A stretch of DNA of 64,000 nt from Membranipora membranacea (lineage: Eukaryota > Bryozoa > Gymnolaemata > Cheilostomatida > Membraniporidae). The position numbers and the translations under genes are program-made. The notes below the pieces were generated by a model. The model was not told where the DNA came from, did not search any database, and worked only from the letters and a program-made list of their open reading frames with translations. Positions within the stretch are counted from its first letter, which is position 1, and each line of letters opens with the position of its first letter. The DNA is taken from positions 29,016,001 to 29,080,000 of the forward strand of contig OU612068.1 in assembly GCA_914767715.1 (NCBI GenBank). Direction: 5' to 3'. This document shows, in pieces, positions 12,189 through 23,046 of the stretch.

Positions 12189-13181
12189 ACAGTACCTATC
12201 ACTAGTCTCTATTCTTTCCTGTGAGGGAAACCATCAAAAATAGAAATTGTTTGCTTCTTTGGCTATATTAGGTGCCAATTGGAACTTGTTGACTCAATAC
12301 TCATTCTAATCATAATAATAAATCATTTGGCGAAAAGGAAGAAGATGCTTGACGTTGCATTATCTATCTATTAATAGTCAACCAGATAAAATAATACAAA
12401 AAAGGGTTTTTCAGTCTGAGAAATTCTGTTCAGCTGTTCCGTTCCATTTCAGTCCACTAAGCAAATTACAGTTACCATATTTTTCCTACAACCAGGAAGA
12501 AAGAACGCAAAATTTTCTCAATATGTCATCTGATAGGCAAGATAAAAAGTGGGTGAGATAAATGGGGAGATGGGGAAATACTGCCCAATCTATGCAGAAA
12601 ATGATTAATTAAAAGGTAAGGCAAATCTTTAAGTTTGAGCAAGTTTGAATTTCCTATACAGACAGATAAAAACTGCTCAAATCAGTGAATTATCTCATAT
12701 TCATACTACATGTACTCATGTACGGCCCATACTGAGTTGAATCTCGAAGAATTAATTTATCAGCCCCAGTATAGTTAAGGACAGAAGGTGAAATTGTGGT
12801 TATAGAGAAATGTCTATGATGACATCTATTTGTATTATTATATCACTATATTTTGACGAGTTTTTGTTTTGAGTCATTGTGGCTAAGATACCTCGTGGTG
12901 TCTTACGAAAATATCCTTTATATTTTACTTTAGAGTGACCTTGATACTTACGAAATATACATTTATCTATGTCTGGCTCAATATTGTTTTAGACATGGTT
13001 ATAGTGCTGAAAGCAATAGTTACGACACAGCTTGTTGAAAAAAGCTAAGTGTTGAGATGAGCTAGTCAAAACATGAAGTCATTCACATGGAGAGAAGAGA
13101 AAGGAAGTGTTGTTAGATAATGGAACGCAGGTGGATAGAGCACCACAATCACTGAAACAAACTACAATCACAATCATAACC
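12189..13181. other. Spacer, no gene seen
   Basis: AT-rich sequence between the foldback element and the next gene. It presumably includes the promoter of the + strand gene that starts at 13182, but no core promoter motif can be assigned. Confidence 0.4.
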
Positions 13182-15623
13182 ATGGTTTTAGTCTTTCACA
13201 ACAAGAAAATGCTGCAAGCAGCTGGTTACATTATAAAACCACCCAGGGAGACTATGAGAGAATCCAACTATCACAGGTAAGACTAAAACACTCGTTTTTG
13301 GGGCCAGCTTCTAGTAGCATATGTATTTTTTTTCATTTTCAATATAATATGATGTGTGAATAGTTGACTTATCAATCACGCTGACCATAAGAATCACACC
13401 AGTATGTGTACAAATCACCCAACTAGGAATGGGAAAACCAAAAAAGAAGTCGCTAGCTTGTTCCTGCTCTGGCCATTTCTCTCTACTCCCGCTGGAAAGA
13501 CATCCGCATAAAATAAGATTTGTGATTGTAGATATAGGAGCAGTTTTCGGTGTTTTGCAGTAATAAGTGCCTTCATACCACCATTTCTGTTCGGAATTAT
13601 ATCCATCTACTATCAGTGGAGAGCAGACAAGTCCTTACAGTTAGGATGTGAAGAAAAGGCGAATAAGAACAACACCAAGTCCCTCAACTGGGCAACAGTC
13701 GGATACGTATCAGGGCTCATAGCATACTGGGTCGTGTTTGCAGCAGCAATTATTTCAAACACGTTGCCGATCTGGCCTACAAGTGACACACCAGAGCTTT
13801 ATCAGACTCAGAAAGTAAGTGAAGATGATCAGAAAGACACTCATACCGATTCGGGATAGTTTGCATATTGTTTACATAATGGCGAGTCTGACAATTTGAG
13901 GGTTGCACAGAAATCGGATACCGTTATGTAATATTGAATGTTTGTCCAGGATGAGGATGAGTAAAGCGTATCAGGATGGTGCGGGATTAGGGCTTATGCA
14001 CTCCATGTGGCTAGTCACATGTTTAATACTCTGTCAGTCAGGCTGTGGATTGCCGGATTGCTAAGACCGTTCTGATGATGTGATTTCATGACATGTTTAG
14101 TTCATGTATGTAGTAATGGTCTCATCAGCTCAATCGGTTGCTCAATGCAGCTTACATATTATTGTATCCTTTGGAAATATGTAGGGTGTGTAGACCGCAA
14201 ATCTGAATGAGTAACAAAGGCCAGGGGGCCTTCGGACTTGGGGGGCAAGAGTCTGGGGGGGGGGGGGCTCAGGCTAAGAAAGTACCTAGCAGCGATACAT
14301 TAGAGTACATTTTATTGGGAGATTTTATTGGTCTAGTCTACAGGGTATTCTATCATAACAAAGCGACAAATCAGATTCACATTTTAATTTTTGCTTTAGT
14401 TTTCAAGTCAACTTCCCTCTGCTGAGCCTACAACACAATCATGGAAATTAGAACAAGAAACTAGATATGCAAAAATACAGAGAGAGAACATGAAGAGATG
14501 TATAGTGGTGAGTGAATAATCAAAACAGTATACCATCAGTGAGATATACCGGTGCAAAAGGCTATGGCAAACTGACAGTTGATATGTTTGAGAGGTTTGT
14601 GGTATTCAATTACTTGTGTATCATACATATCAACCAAAGGGGTGGCTGATAATCAGAGAGGTAGTTCACAAAATACAACTCGCAGCCGGTTCAAACCCAG
14701 AGCTTCCAAGAAAGACATAATACATAATACATGATGGTTGGCAACAAGAAGTAAAGAGATGAGAGAAATCTGATGTTTAAATCATGTATTTATCTGTCAG
14801 CATTTCTCAGCAGCTACTCAAAGAGGGAGTTGTCTAACTATGTGTTCTGATAAGACGACTGGGGCTAATTAGCATTAAAGCTGGTCCACATTGTCCCAGG
14901 CAGTAAAGATGTGTCTGAGTTACGACGGGAAAGTTTGATGCTTTTTGACAATTTTTTTCATTCTTACACAGGCCAAGACGAATTTTCGCAAACTTCGAGA
15001 TCCAGTAATCATCGATAAGCTAAATCTTCTGAGCGAGTCAAGGAATATCACAACGGATAAGTGTACATTTAATATAACATTGAGGGGTGAGAAGGAGACG
15101 ATTGTGGCTGTACCTCTGTGTGATACTCTGTGGAATATGGAGAGATGGAGTAACAGAAGTAGAAATACATGTCAGCAACTCGGAGTGACTCTACCTGATA
15201 TCGCCCCTTTCTCAAGGTAAGGATAACTCTAGCTGATATGGCCCCCTTTTCAAGGTAAGGGTCACTATACCTGATATGGCCCCCTGCTCAAAGATTTGGT
15301 ACATGAAGTTTTGTAGTAATGTCTGCCGTCTCCTGTTGCAAAAAAAATTGATGCTGTTCTATGAATATGTAGATCATGAATGTCCAGTCTGATAGCGAGG
15401 TAGGCTGCATCTTACATATATATACTGTACGCGATTAACTCACATATTCTTGTATTATTATAGAGAGTTTGAATCCATCTCCAAATACTGTCCGGAAATT
15501 AGAGAAGTGAGAAGACACATTAAACCTCCGGCGTTCTGTAAGACAAGGTTCTACAACATCATCTCACCCGATAAAAACGGGAACAGTGTATATAATAACA
15601 GTAGTAGTTCATTACTACTATGA
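13182..15623 (+). CDS. Two-TM membrane protein, possibly CD225/dispanin-like (5 exons)
   Basis: Exons (+): 13182-13276, 13532-13814, 14400-14507, 14972-15216 and 15464-15623. All joins keep frame and give 296 residues. The ATG has a good context (accATGG). Hydrophobic segments at about 40-59 (FAVISAFIPPFLFGIISIYY) and 85-107 flank a short loop rich in Ala/Lys/Asn (SLQLGCEEKANKNNTKS). That layout resembles the CD225 domain of IFITM/dispanin proteins, where the loop before the second TM is similar. The rest (about 110-296) is hydrophilic with scattered cysteines and possible N-glycosylation sites (NIT, NRS, NSS), and ends SSSSLLL. A polyadenylation signal AATAAA is at 15713. The exon structure is well supported. 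The family call is tentative and I assign no function. Confidence 0.65.
14221..14276 (-). mobile_element. C-rich mini-element relative (G-rich on + strand)
   Basis: Read on the minus strand it starts TAGCCTGAGCCCCCC and contains AGACTCTTGCCCCCC, matching the elements at 6050 and 48626. Flanking duplications are degraded. It lies in intron 2 of the two-TM protein gene. Confidence 0.55.
14630..14720 (+). repeat. Possible tRNA-derived SINE
   Basis: The B box GGTTCAAACCC (near 14688) has an A-box-like TGGCTGATAATCAGAGAGG about 50 bp upstream. It is followed by the short repeated tail ACATAATACATAATACAT. It lies in an intron of the two-TM gene. Confidence 0.4.
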
Positions 15624-16491
15624 CTGTATATATATTATATATGTATATATTCAAAGAATAGTGCATATCTTGTCTGATTGTATATTTGAATTACATTTTA
15701 TTTTAATAACTAAATAAACTGTTGAAGAGATATAATGCTATGATTAGTCAAGTAACACACAGCGCCATAATATCATATAGCTTAGCTTAGTAAACCCGCA
15801 TCTTCACCAGTCATCTAGTCATCTAGATACATTGTTTATTTTGGTGATTTTGGTATTGACAAGACAAGTTACAAGGATTGTGACAAAAAGGCACTGTTAA
15901 CTAATTTTGGAAAGAAAAAAATATGGTTCATTGTCCTCGACAATGGTGACATAATTGGGTAATTTTGTGAAGCAGCTATTCAAAATATGGCAGACAAATG
16001 ATTGCTCACACTTGTTTCATCCCATCAGTTACATACAATACTAGGTCAAGGTTATAATTATTCATCATAAAATATTCAACAATATTCAACAGTTCTTTCT
16101 GCTTGAATAATATGAACCACAATTTCATGTTCGGTGTTAAAGTGGACAATATCAAACTTTGAACAAAACAATTAATTTGCACAACATGTTTGAATTCTTG
16201 AGTTGAGAGAATGCATAAAATCGTTGGCGTAACTTTCCATCAATAAAATCGCTAAATGTAGCCTATGCATAATGCAAATTTTTTTACAACATTACCAACG
16301 ATGAAAAGATGGCCATACACAGTGAAAGATCTAAAAAAGCTCACCCTCCGCATCCGTTTTTGAGAAGATATACGCTGGCCTAAAACTGAGTATAGTGTCT
16401 TATATAAATATATACATACATTCCATAATTGGCTTATCTTGTCTCTCAGTCTAAAGTATATCAGTATCTTGGTCTACAGTATTTCAGTGTC
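15624..16491. other. Intergenic between convergent genes, nothing else seen
   Basis: Contains the 3' flank of the two-TM gene (AATAAA at 15713-15718) and the 3' flank of NAPE-PLD on the other strand. No further exon or repeat was recognised. Confidence 0.5.
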
Positions 16492-19400
16492 TCAGTCTAC
16501 AGTATTGATAGCCCCGTGTTCCACTGTAATAAATGGTTTATTTGTGCCATCCTGTAGATTTTCTATCAACTCCTTTGGCTCTAAATATGGCTGGAAACAA
16601 AATCGAGGATACATTGTAAATAAACTTTCACCCTCCCTGCTTTCACCAAAGCTTCTTTTACAGAGTAAACCAACAAGAGTCGTGCTCTCTTTTTGACTCA
16701 TGTAAATGATATTGTGTTCATTTTATTTTAGTCATGCTCTTGATTCGTGGATAAGGTGAGTTGATTCCAATCCATTATCATTAAGCAACAGTTTGGACAT
16801 CTACGAAAATTACCTACAAAAGTGGTAAGTATTAGTGGTAGAGGTACATGCTTTTTAGCAAAAATATGATTTGCAACAGCACATTTCATAACATTAAACA
16901 TTAAATTTCGACAAAAAGCTCAACAATGAGTTTATAGAGGAATTCGCTTACATTTGAAGCCATACACTCAACAATTCTTGGCCAGAGCGGTAATATTTTC
17001 TTGACATAGGATGAGCATTGGAACAATCCTTTTGATCAATGATAGAGAATAAATCAGATATCAAAAGTAGATGTCAAATGTAATTGTCACAAAGCCATCA
17101 TTTTAGGTTTCATGATTTTGTTGTAGTGTTCTATGATACATTTGAGTCATCAGGTAGCATACACTTATGTACAGACAGAGACCATTTATATTATCACAGA
17201 GTAAGGATATATCCTTACTCTGTGATATTATCATGTATCATATTGTATCATGTTTTGTGACCTGTGCTTTATGTTATGTTTCATGGTTGACCAGACATAA
17301 CTGGACATAACTAGTTTTTGTTGGCTGATTTTGACTGAGTTAGCTGAAGAGGAGAAGTTAGGCAGGACTTTTAATGTCAAGTTATAATACAATGAGAATA
17401 AAAGATAAGATAAAATACTCCATAAAGTGTTGAGTAATAATAGGAAGCCCGATAAATAACTACACATTTGTGACAGTAATTATAAACCAATTATGAATAC
17501 CTCAGTTGAGCCCATAGGGAATGTCCCCCAGTGTATACCAAAGCTAAGTTTAGATTTGAGATCACTATGTATCCTCAGTGCCTGCTCTGGATCGATGTGC
17601 TGCGGCGCCATGAAGTAACGAGGACAGTATGCTCCTGTAAGGGTATAAATAAACGGCAATATCAAGAGAAAACAATAATTGTGTGATGCTATTTTCAGGA
17701 AGTTTTTGATAATAAAACACAAACAATGATCAAGTAACTATGTAAATATCAGAGTAATGGGGTATAATACCTCAGGTATTACCTCTATTTATAACCCATA
17801 TACTAGTGTTTAACAAAATGTCATACACATTAGGCAAGGTAAGAGCAGATGATGATTAAAAACATTTATTGTAATATTACCAAGTAATCCAATTAATGAG
17901 CTATATAGCTTTGTGTTACAGCTGCCATATTTGATGATTAAAAACTCACAGACAAACCAGCTGCCAAAATGAATATCAGTGTGAATTAGTGTAGTAATGA
18001 TGAAGTAGTATTAGACATCATAGTATCAGTAGCACCATGACACAGGGGAGATATTCAACATACCGATAGCAATGGCAGCCAGATCAAAAGGTCCATAATG
18101 TTCTCCTATAGCCTCAAAAGCATCACAGTAACCCGTATCACCAGAGAACCAGATATTGTGTTTACTTGTCCTCATAATCCAGCTACTCCATAGAGACTGA
18201 ATAAAACAAGATAATGAAGATAAACTCAAGTAATACCATTCAGCTCAGTCAACACCGCCAGTAATAAAACAGCGCTCGGTAATACCCATAGACTTAATAT
18301 TAAGTCTATGGAAATACCACTGCAGTGTTGAGGGTGTATATATATTGTATGATTAATAAATATTAGTACGTCAGATATATTGGGAATGTTCCTCATAAAT
18401 CCTACACAGAGAATAAGGGGATTTCCCACATATGATATCTATGGTGGCAAATAGCTGAACGTTCTAACTGTGACAGTTTTTTTTGTGTGTTTCGGCAACA
18501 GTAGACCAGTCTATCAGTATGAAGGAGATTCTAATCAAAATTTTTTCAAAAGGTTCTTTTGTCACATTGGATATCATCATACTAAACATATCGGGTTACA
18601 CTTATGACACGACGTTCAGGTGCTAAGCAGTGACATTAAGCGTTGGAGGAGGACAGATAATTACTTTATTTCTGTCGCAACCATTCCTCAGGCTCCAATG
18701 TTGAGCTGGTGTACATATGATTTCTAGTGGTTTTCTCTCCTCAGATTTGTCTCCTCCCAGTTTTATATCTTCCCACCATGAGAGCTCTGTCACAGTCTCA
18801 CATCCACATGACGTAAACCAGCTCTTCAATCCTGAAGGGACACACCACCTGTACAAGTGCGTTGATCATTGATTATTATTGAACTGATGAATAAGTGGAT
18901 TGTAAAACAAATAGTTTATAATATTTTCAACAGCATAGCTCATATCCTGTGCCAACAACACAACATTAAACAACTAAATCATCAAAAACTGGATAGCAAT
19001 TACATGGTTTTACGTAGATATGTGAATTAGTCTTGATCCAGTCTTGACTCAAAGCTGTGCAGGTAGTCTATCGAAAAAAAATGACGCAGAGTGAAATACT
19101 AAACTATCGAACAATTGCGTGAGAGTTTATATGTTTTTATAGAAGGTATTTTAGAGTTTCTTTTTTTATCTGTGGGTTTTTATAGGTGGACCTTTTTTCT
19201 TATAGATGAGTGTAATTAATACAGTTGAGTATATTACAATAGTTGAGTACAGTAGGACTTACTGTAGTTTGTTACCGAATCGCTGATTGAGATCACGTAC
19301 TGACTGAAGATCGAGATGATCATAGTGATTATGACTGATGACGACCACATCTATTTCTGGTAGTTCAGATATAGCTAGTGGTGGTTCTCTGTATCTTTTC

Positions 19401-20907
19401 GGACCCATAAAACTGAAAGGTGAACATCGAGCGCTCCAAACTGGGTCTACGATTAAACAGGTTATAATATAGTACATGAAAATGACGTCTAAATCATTCT
19501 AGTCGTATATACAGTTTTCCTTATTGGTTTAACCGTTCGAAACCCCTGCAGGTATATTTGTAGAGAGACAATTTGGGATTACTATATTATGCTCTTGTCT
19601 GAAAGGGAGAAATTTCCTCTAGGCGGCCCACACTTTTTGTAGGGTTTATAGGAGGCCCTATTAAAATGCCATCGTGTATTTAATAACAAAAACCAGTCTG
19701 CCTAATAATTTTAGGTAGGATCTATAGACAAATGACTTGGGATCAATTTGACAATCAAATGATATGAGCAGGATGGATACATGAACATGTTACTATGTAA
19801 ACTGCAGACAGCTGATAGGGCATGGAATATAATTGTAGGCATGAGTAATGGCGGTTTTAACTCCCGTCCCCGCTTGAGTATTGAGATCCAGTCTATGGTA
19901 TAAATGTTTTGAACATGACGGTAGATGAATCCCATTAGCAGCATGAAATCAATTCCATCAATTATAAATGACCAGCTTTGAAATGCTATTTTTTACTAAT
20001 AATGGCCTAGCTAGATCCTACTGAAAGAGGATGTCATGTACACTCACAAAAACAACACACAATATTGTACATAAATATGTGAGAGTATATAAGGATTCGG
20101 CTTACCACTCAGTATATTCCATCCACATGTTTGGTATAACACAGATGCGTGTCCTATCCACACATACTGTAACTTGTCTTTTGATGGGCTGTGTAGTTTG
20201 TGAAAATCTGGTTTATGTACCGGTAATGTCCTGTCTAACTCCTCCTGGAAATAATAGATTTAAGGTTCAAATATGATTTATAACAAACTGATGGTCTCTT
20301 GTATCAACTTTGTTCTATACACATCTAAAGACTCAGACAAGTTGATGGGCAACCTTTTTTATCTAGTGTTGTGTGTGCCTAAAATGTCCAATATAGACTA
20401 AGAATAATATGAGGGTGATGCAGCCCTTCCAGTGTGGTTTGATAATAGCACGGTACTGACCTTATTTGGGATTTTATCAGTTCCACGCCAATTGGTCACC
20501 ATACGCTCACGCATAAATCTGCACATGTTGCCTCTTGTTGGCATACCTTGCCATGAACCGAATGGATTCTCGAAAGTTCCGTTACTTTTGATAACCGGCT
20601 CAATCTTCTTTAAAAGTCTATCACCTGAATCGTCCATTCCTTGATTGGCCATAGCGGTAGGACTTCAATGTTACAGTTGACGGCTGGTTGTCCCAAATTG
20701 ATTTGTGATCACTAAAAATGAAAGAGAGAGACTGACCTGTTCTGGAATGCCGTAAATCATAGGCTCCCTCAAGAATTTGAATAGCGTACTACAAGATGGA
20801 TCTTCCCATGAAGTAAACGGATTCTGAAAAGTCCCATTGCACTTGATGATGGGACCTGTTTTCTCCAAAAGCAAGGAGCGCGGTTCCTCGACGCACTCAC
20901 TGCTCAT
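16492..20907 (-). CDS. NAPEPLD: N-acyl-phosphatidylethanolamine-hydrolysing phospholipase D
   Basis: A zinc metallo-beta-lactamase-fold enzyme that releases N-acylethanolamines such as anandamide from NAPE on membranes. Exons (-): first exon 20737-20907 or 20461-20652, then 20106-20244, 19263-19446, 18665-18848, 18064-18196, 17501-17634 and 16492-16590 (stop 16492-16494). Frame is kept throughout, giving about 347 or 354 residues. The N-terminal NGTFxNPFxSW matches the family's GRFVNPWPTW region. Then come [26 protein letters not shown], the zinc motif [60 protein letters not shown] and [17 protein letters not shown], all in family order. The terminal exon ([13 protein letters not shown], then [10 protein letters not shown]) lies about 0.9 kb from its neighbour. 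Identity is very secure. Confidence 0.95.
17195..17224. mobile_element. 30-bp perfect palindrome with 7-bp flanking repeat
   Basis: CACAGAGTAAGGATA followed by its exact complement, flanked by ATATTAT on both sides. Near-identical palindromes are at 46994-47022 and, decayed, at 30068-30095. It lies in the last NAPE-PLD intron. Confidence 0.75.
18287..18310. mobile_element. 24-bp perfect palindrome
   Basis: CATAGACTTAAT followed by its exact complement. The flanks GTAATACC and GAAATACC match at 7 of 8 positions. It lies in a NAPE-PLD intron and belongs with the 7428-7454 element. Confidence 0.7.
20461..20652 (-). CDS. NAPEPLD: NAPE-PLD alternative first coding exon B
   Basis: 192 bp starting ATGGCCAATCAAGG. 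A second in-frame Met follows four codons later. It contains [13 protein letters not shown] and ends in phase 0 at donor AAG|gtcagt. It is paralogous to exon A and encodes the same segment of the protein. It has no usable in-frame acceptor, which argues for a separate promoter or transcript start. Confidence 0.8.
20737..20907 (-). CDS. NAPEPLD: NAPE-PLD alternative first coding exon A
   Basis: 171 bp starting with ATG at 20905-20907. It contains [13 protein letters not shown] and [10 protein letters not shown] and ends in phase 0 at donor CAG|gtcagt. Like exon B it joins directly to the common exon at 20106-20244. It lies about 85 bp upstream of exon B, consistent with tandem duplication of a first exon. 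Confidence 0.8.
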
Positions 20908-22525
20908 TGTCCCATTGTGATGCAGACACTAATAAGAAATAATTTACATCAATAGTAACTGATCACTCTCATATATGTCTGCTGCTGTATTTATACAATG
21001 TTTACACGGATTTTTGGGCAATAAAGTTATCTAGGCCTATCACAGAAAATGAAGTGGTCAGGAGGCAAACTGTGAGGTACAGGGCTTAGCACAAAACCGA
21101 CTTAACATCTCTCACTTGATCATTGACTTGACATTTACTTGGATTGATCATTTGTACTGACTGCTTTACTGAAATAAAGGACACAGGTATCAGTTTCTGT
21201 TCTTGATCCATCGAGTGCGCGGTCTCTTCGAGATCAGCTTAATGATTATGCTGCATACAGAGGCAGGTCAGACTCATAGGATGGTGGGTAGCGGCATGTT
21301 TGAAATCTTCGCTGGAGGAGAACCCAACAAGGGTGGGACTAATACAGCTGACCCAGGTTTCTAGTTGCATACCCCGGATTTGGGAACACATTTGCAGTCA
21401 GCATGTGTGAGATGAGGACAATTCAAGGAAGGTAAGGAAAAGTGGAGAGTAGATCAGGTGTCAGGCCTCGTGTGTTCATATTGCACTACTGGTACACAAA
21501 AAGTGAGCACCTTTGGATTGAACCCTCCTGACCTGGACCAGATAGTCTCAGCGCTAATAATAGAATACCTGTTAAGAAACAGCTCATACCATAGCTCCTA
21601 CCCTCAAAAATCTATTCTAATGTATTTTCCCCCTGGACCAGACCAGAGCTTTAAGGGCATGTCTAAGCACTCAACATGAGATGCACCAACAAACTCCCCA
21701 CTAAGATTTTTTCCACAAAATTGGCTACTGCTCGTACAAAGCTGGACTTTTTATGTAATGAATCATGACTTGAAACAAATTGCAATGCTACTACATACCA
21801 ACAATGAACCTGAGAAAATCAGGTATGTTCACAACCAAGTAAACAACTATATGCAGGGAAACTGGCAAACGCGGTGACTAAGAGCTGAGACAAAACAGGC
21901 ACTTCTCGTGACACCAATAGTCGAATCTGTGTGTTCGATGACAGCAAGTTTTTGAGATTGAGGAAAACTTATGATCTTGTGATTGAGGAATTTCCCAATA
22001 CTACTAGTCTTAGAACCCCAACAAAATATAAATGTAATCATGGTTTTACATTGTACCACCCGCACTTTCATCCCAAGGTCATTATCATGTCAACCTCAAC
22101 TCAGGGCTAAATACAATTTCCGTTTGAAAGAAAATCTTGAAACCCGATGAAAATTGAGTGTATACACAGCACAGAGTCAGTGTGATGTGTATACAAGTTT
22201 CAGTTCTGTATATACATTTTAATGCTACGCTACTACTGTTAACTGGTACTTGACCTGAAACTGCAGTTATTACATCATTTGGATGAGTGATATTACAAAA
22301 GTAGTTCTGATATTTTATCCCATACATACAATCATTCTCCCTGTTACAGTAACGATACTACAACATTAAAATTGAATATTTTATTATATATATATATATA
22401 TATAGACATTGGATTTGTAAGATAATCCATTCAGTCCTTGGTTTGACATATGGACACTAGTGAGTATATGACTAGGGATTGCCCAACCTGGAATTTGCAA
22501 GTCTGTACTATTCTGCCCATATCCA
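20908..22525. other. Intergenic, no gene seen
   Basis: Upstream region of NAPE-PLD. A short (TA)n run lies at about 22384-22405. No exon with both splice sites and domain similarity was recognised. Confidence 0.45.
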
Positions 22526-22778
22526 GGGGGGGGGGGGGTCTTTCAATTAGAAAAGAAACAGATCACAAATCACAATCTGATCACTCAGTGAGTGAGCAAT
22601 ACATACTAGACTCTTGTTTTCGAATTGCTCAGTCAATGATGGAACTATATCCATGCTGATTTGGGAGCAATTTTGTCTAATGGAAAGAGCACTCGAAAGT
22701 GAGTGATAATTTTGAGCGATGTGATAGTGATTACTTGCATTAGTAAAGCATCGCTCTTACTAATTGAATGACCCCCCA
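22526..22778. mobile_element. MITE copy 2
   Basis: Begins with a G-run then GTCTTTCAATTAG and ends CTAATTGAATGACCCCCC. The interior matches the copy at 4543-4807, including GAGTGATAATTTTGAGCGAT. The G-run may be expanded. It has no coding capacity. Confidence 0.8.
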
Positions 22779-23046
22779 GTATCACTCACTCACAGATAGT
22801 GCTTTGGCTGTTTTTACGTAAAGATCCACTTATTAAGTTATGGGGCCATGTTTCTACATTCATAGCACTAGTTGGATAGTTGCTAGCGTAGATGCATTAC
22901 ATGGCTATCTCCGGGTCCCTTACATGCTTCATTGTTATGATACATTGGATAGAGCGTTTCTTTTCATTCAGCAGAGAAGCACCAGGGTGGGAGGTAGCCT
23001 GTTAGAACTTAATCCGTTCACAACATATTAGATTTACAGAGCCAGT

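Noticed and set aside
22384-22405. (TA)n run as a regulatory element
   Set aside because: A simple microsatellite with no further support.
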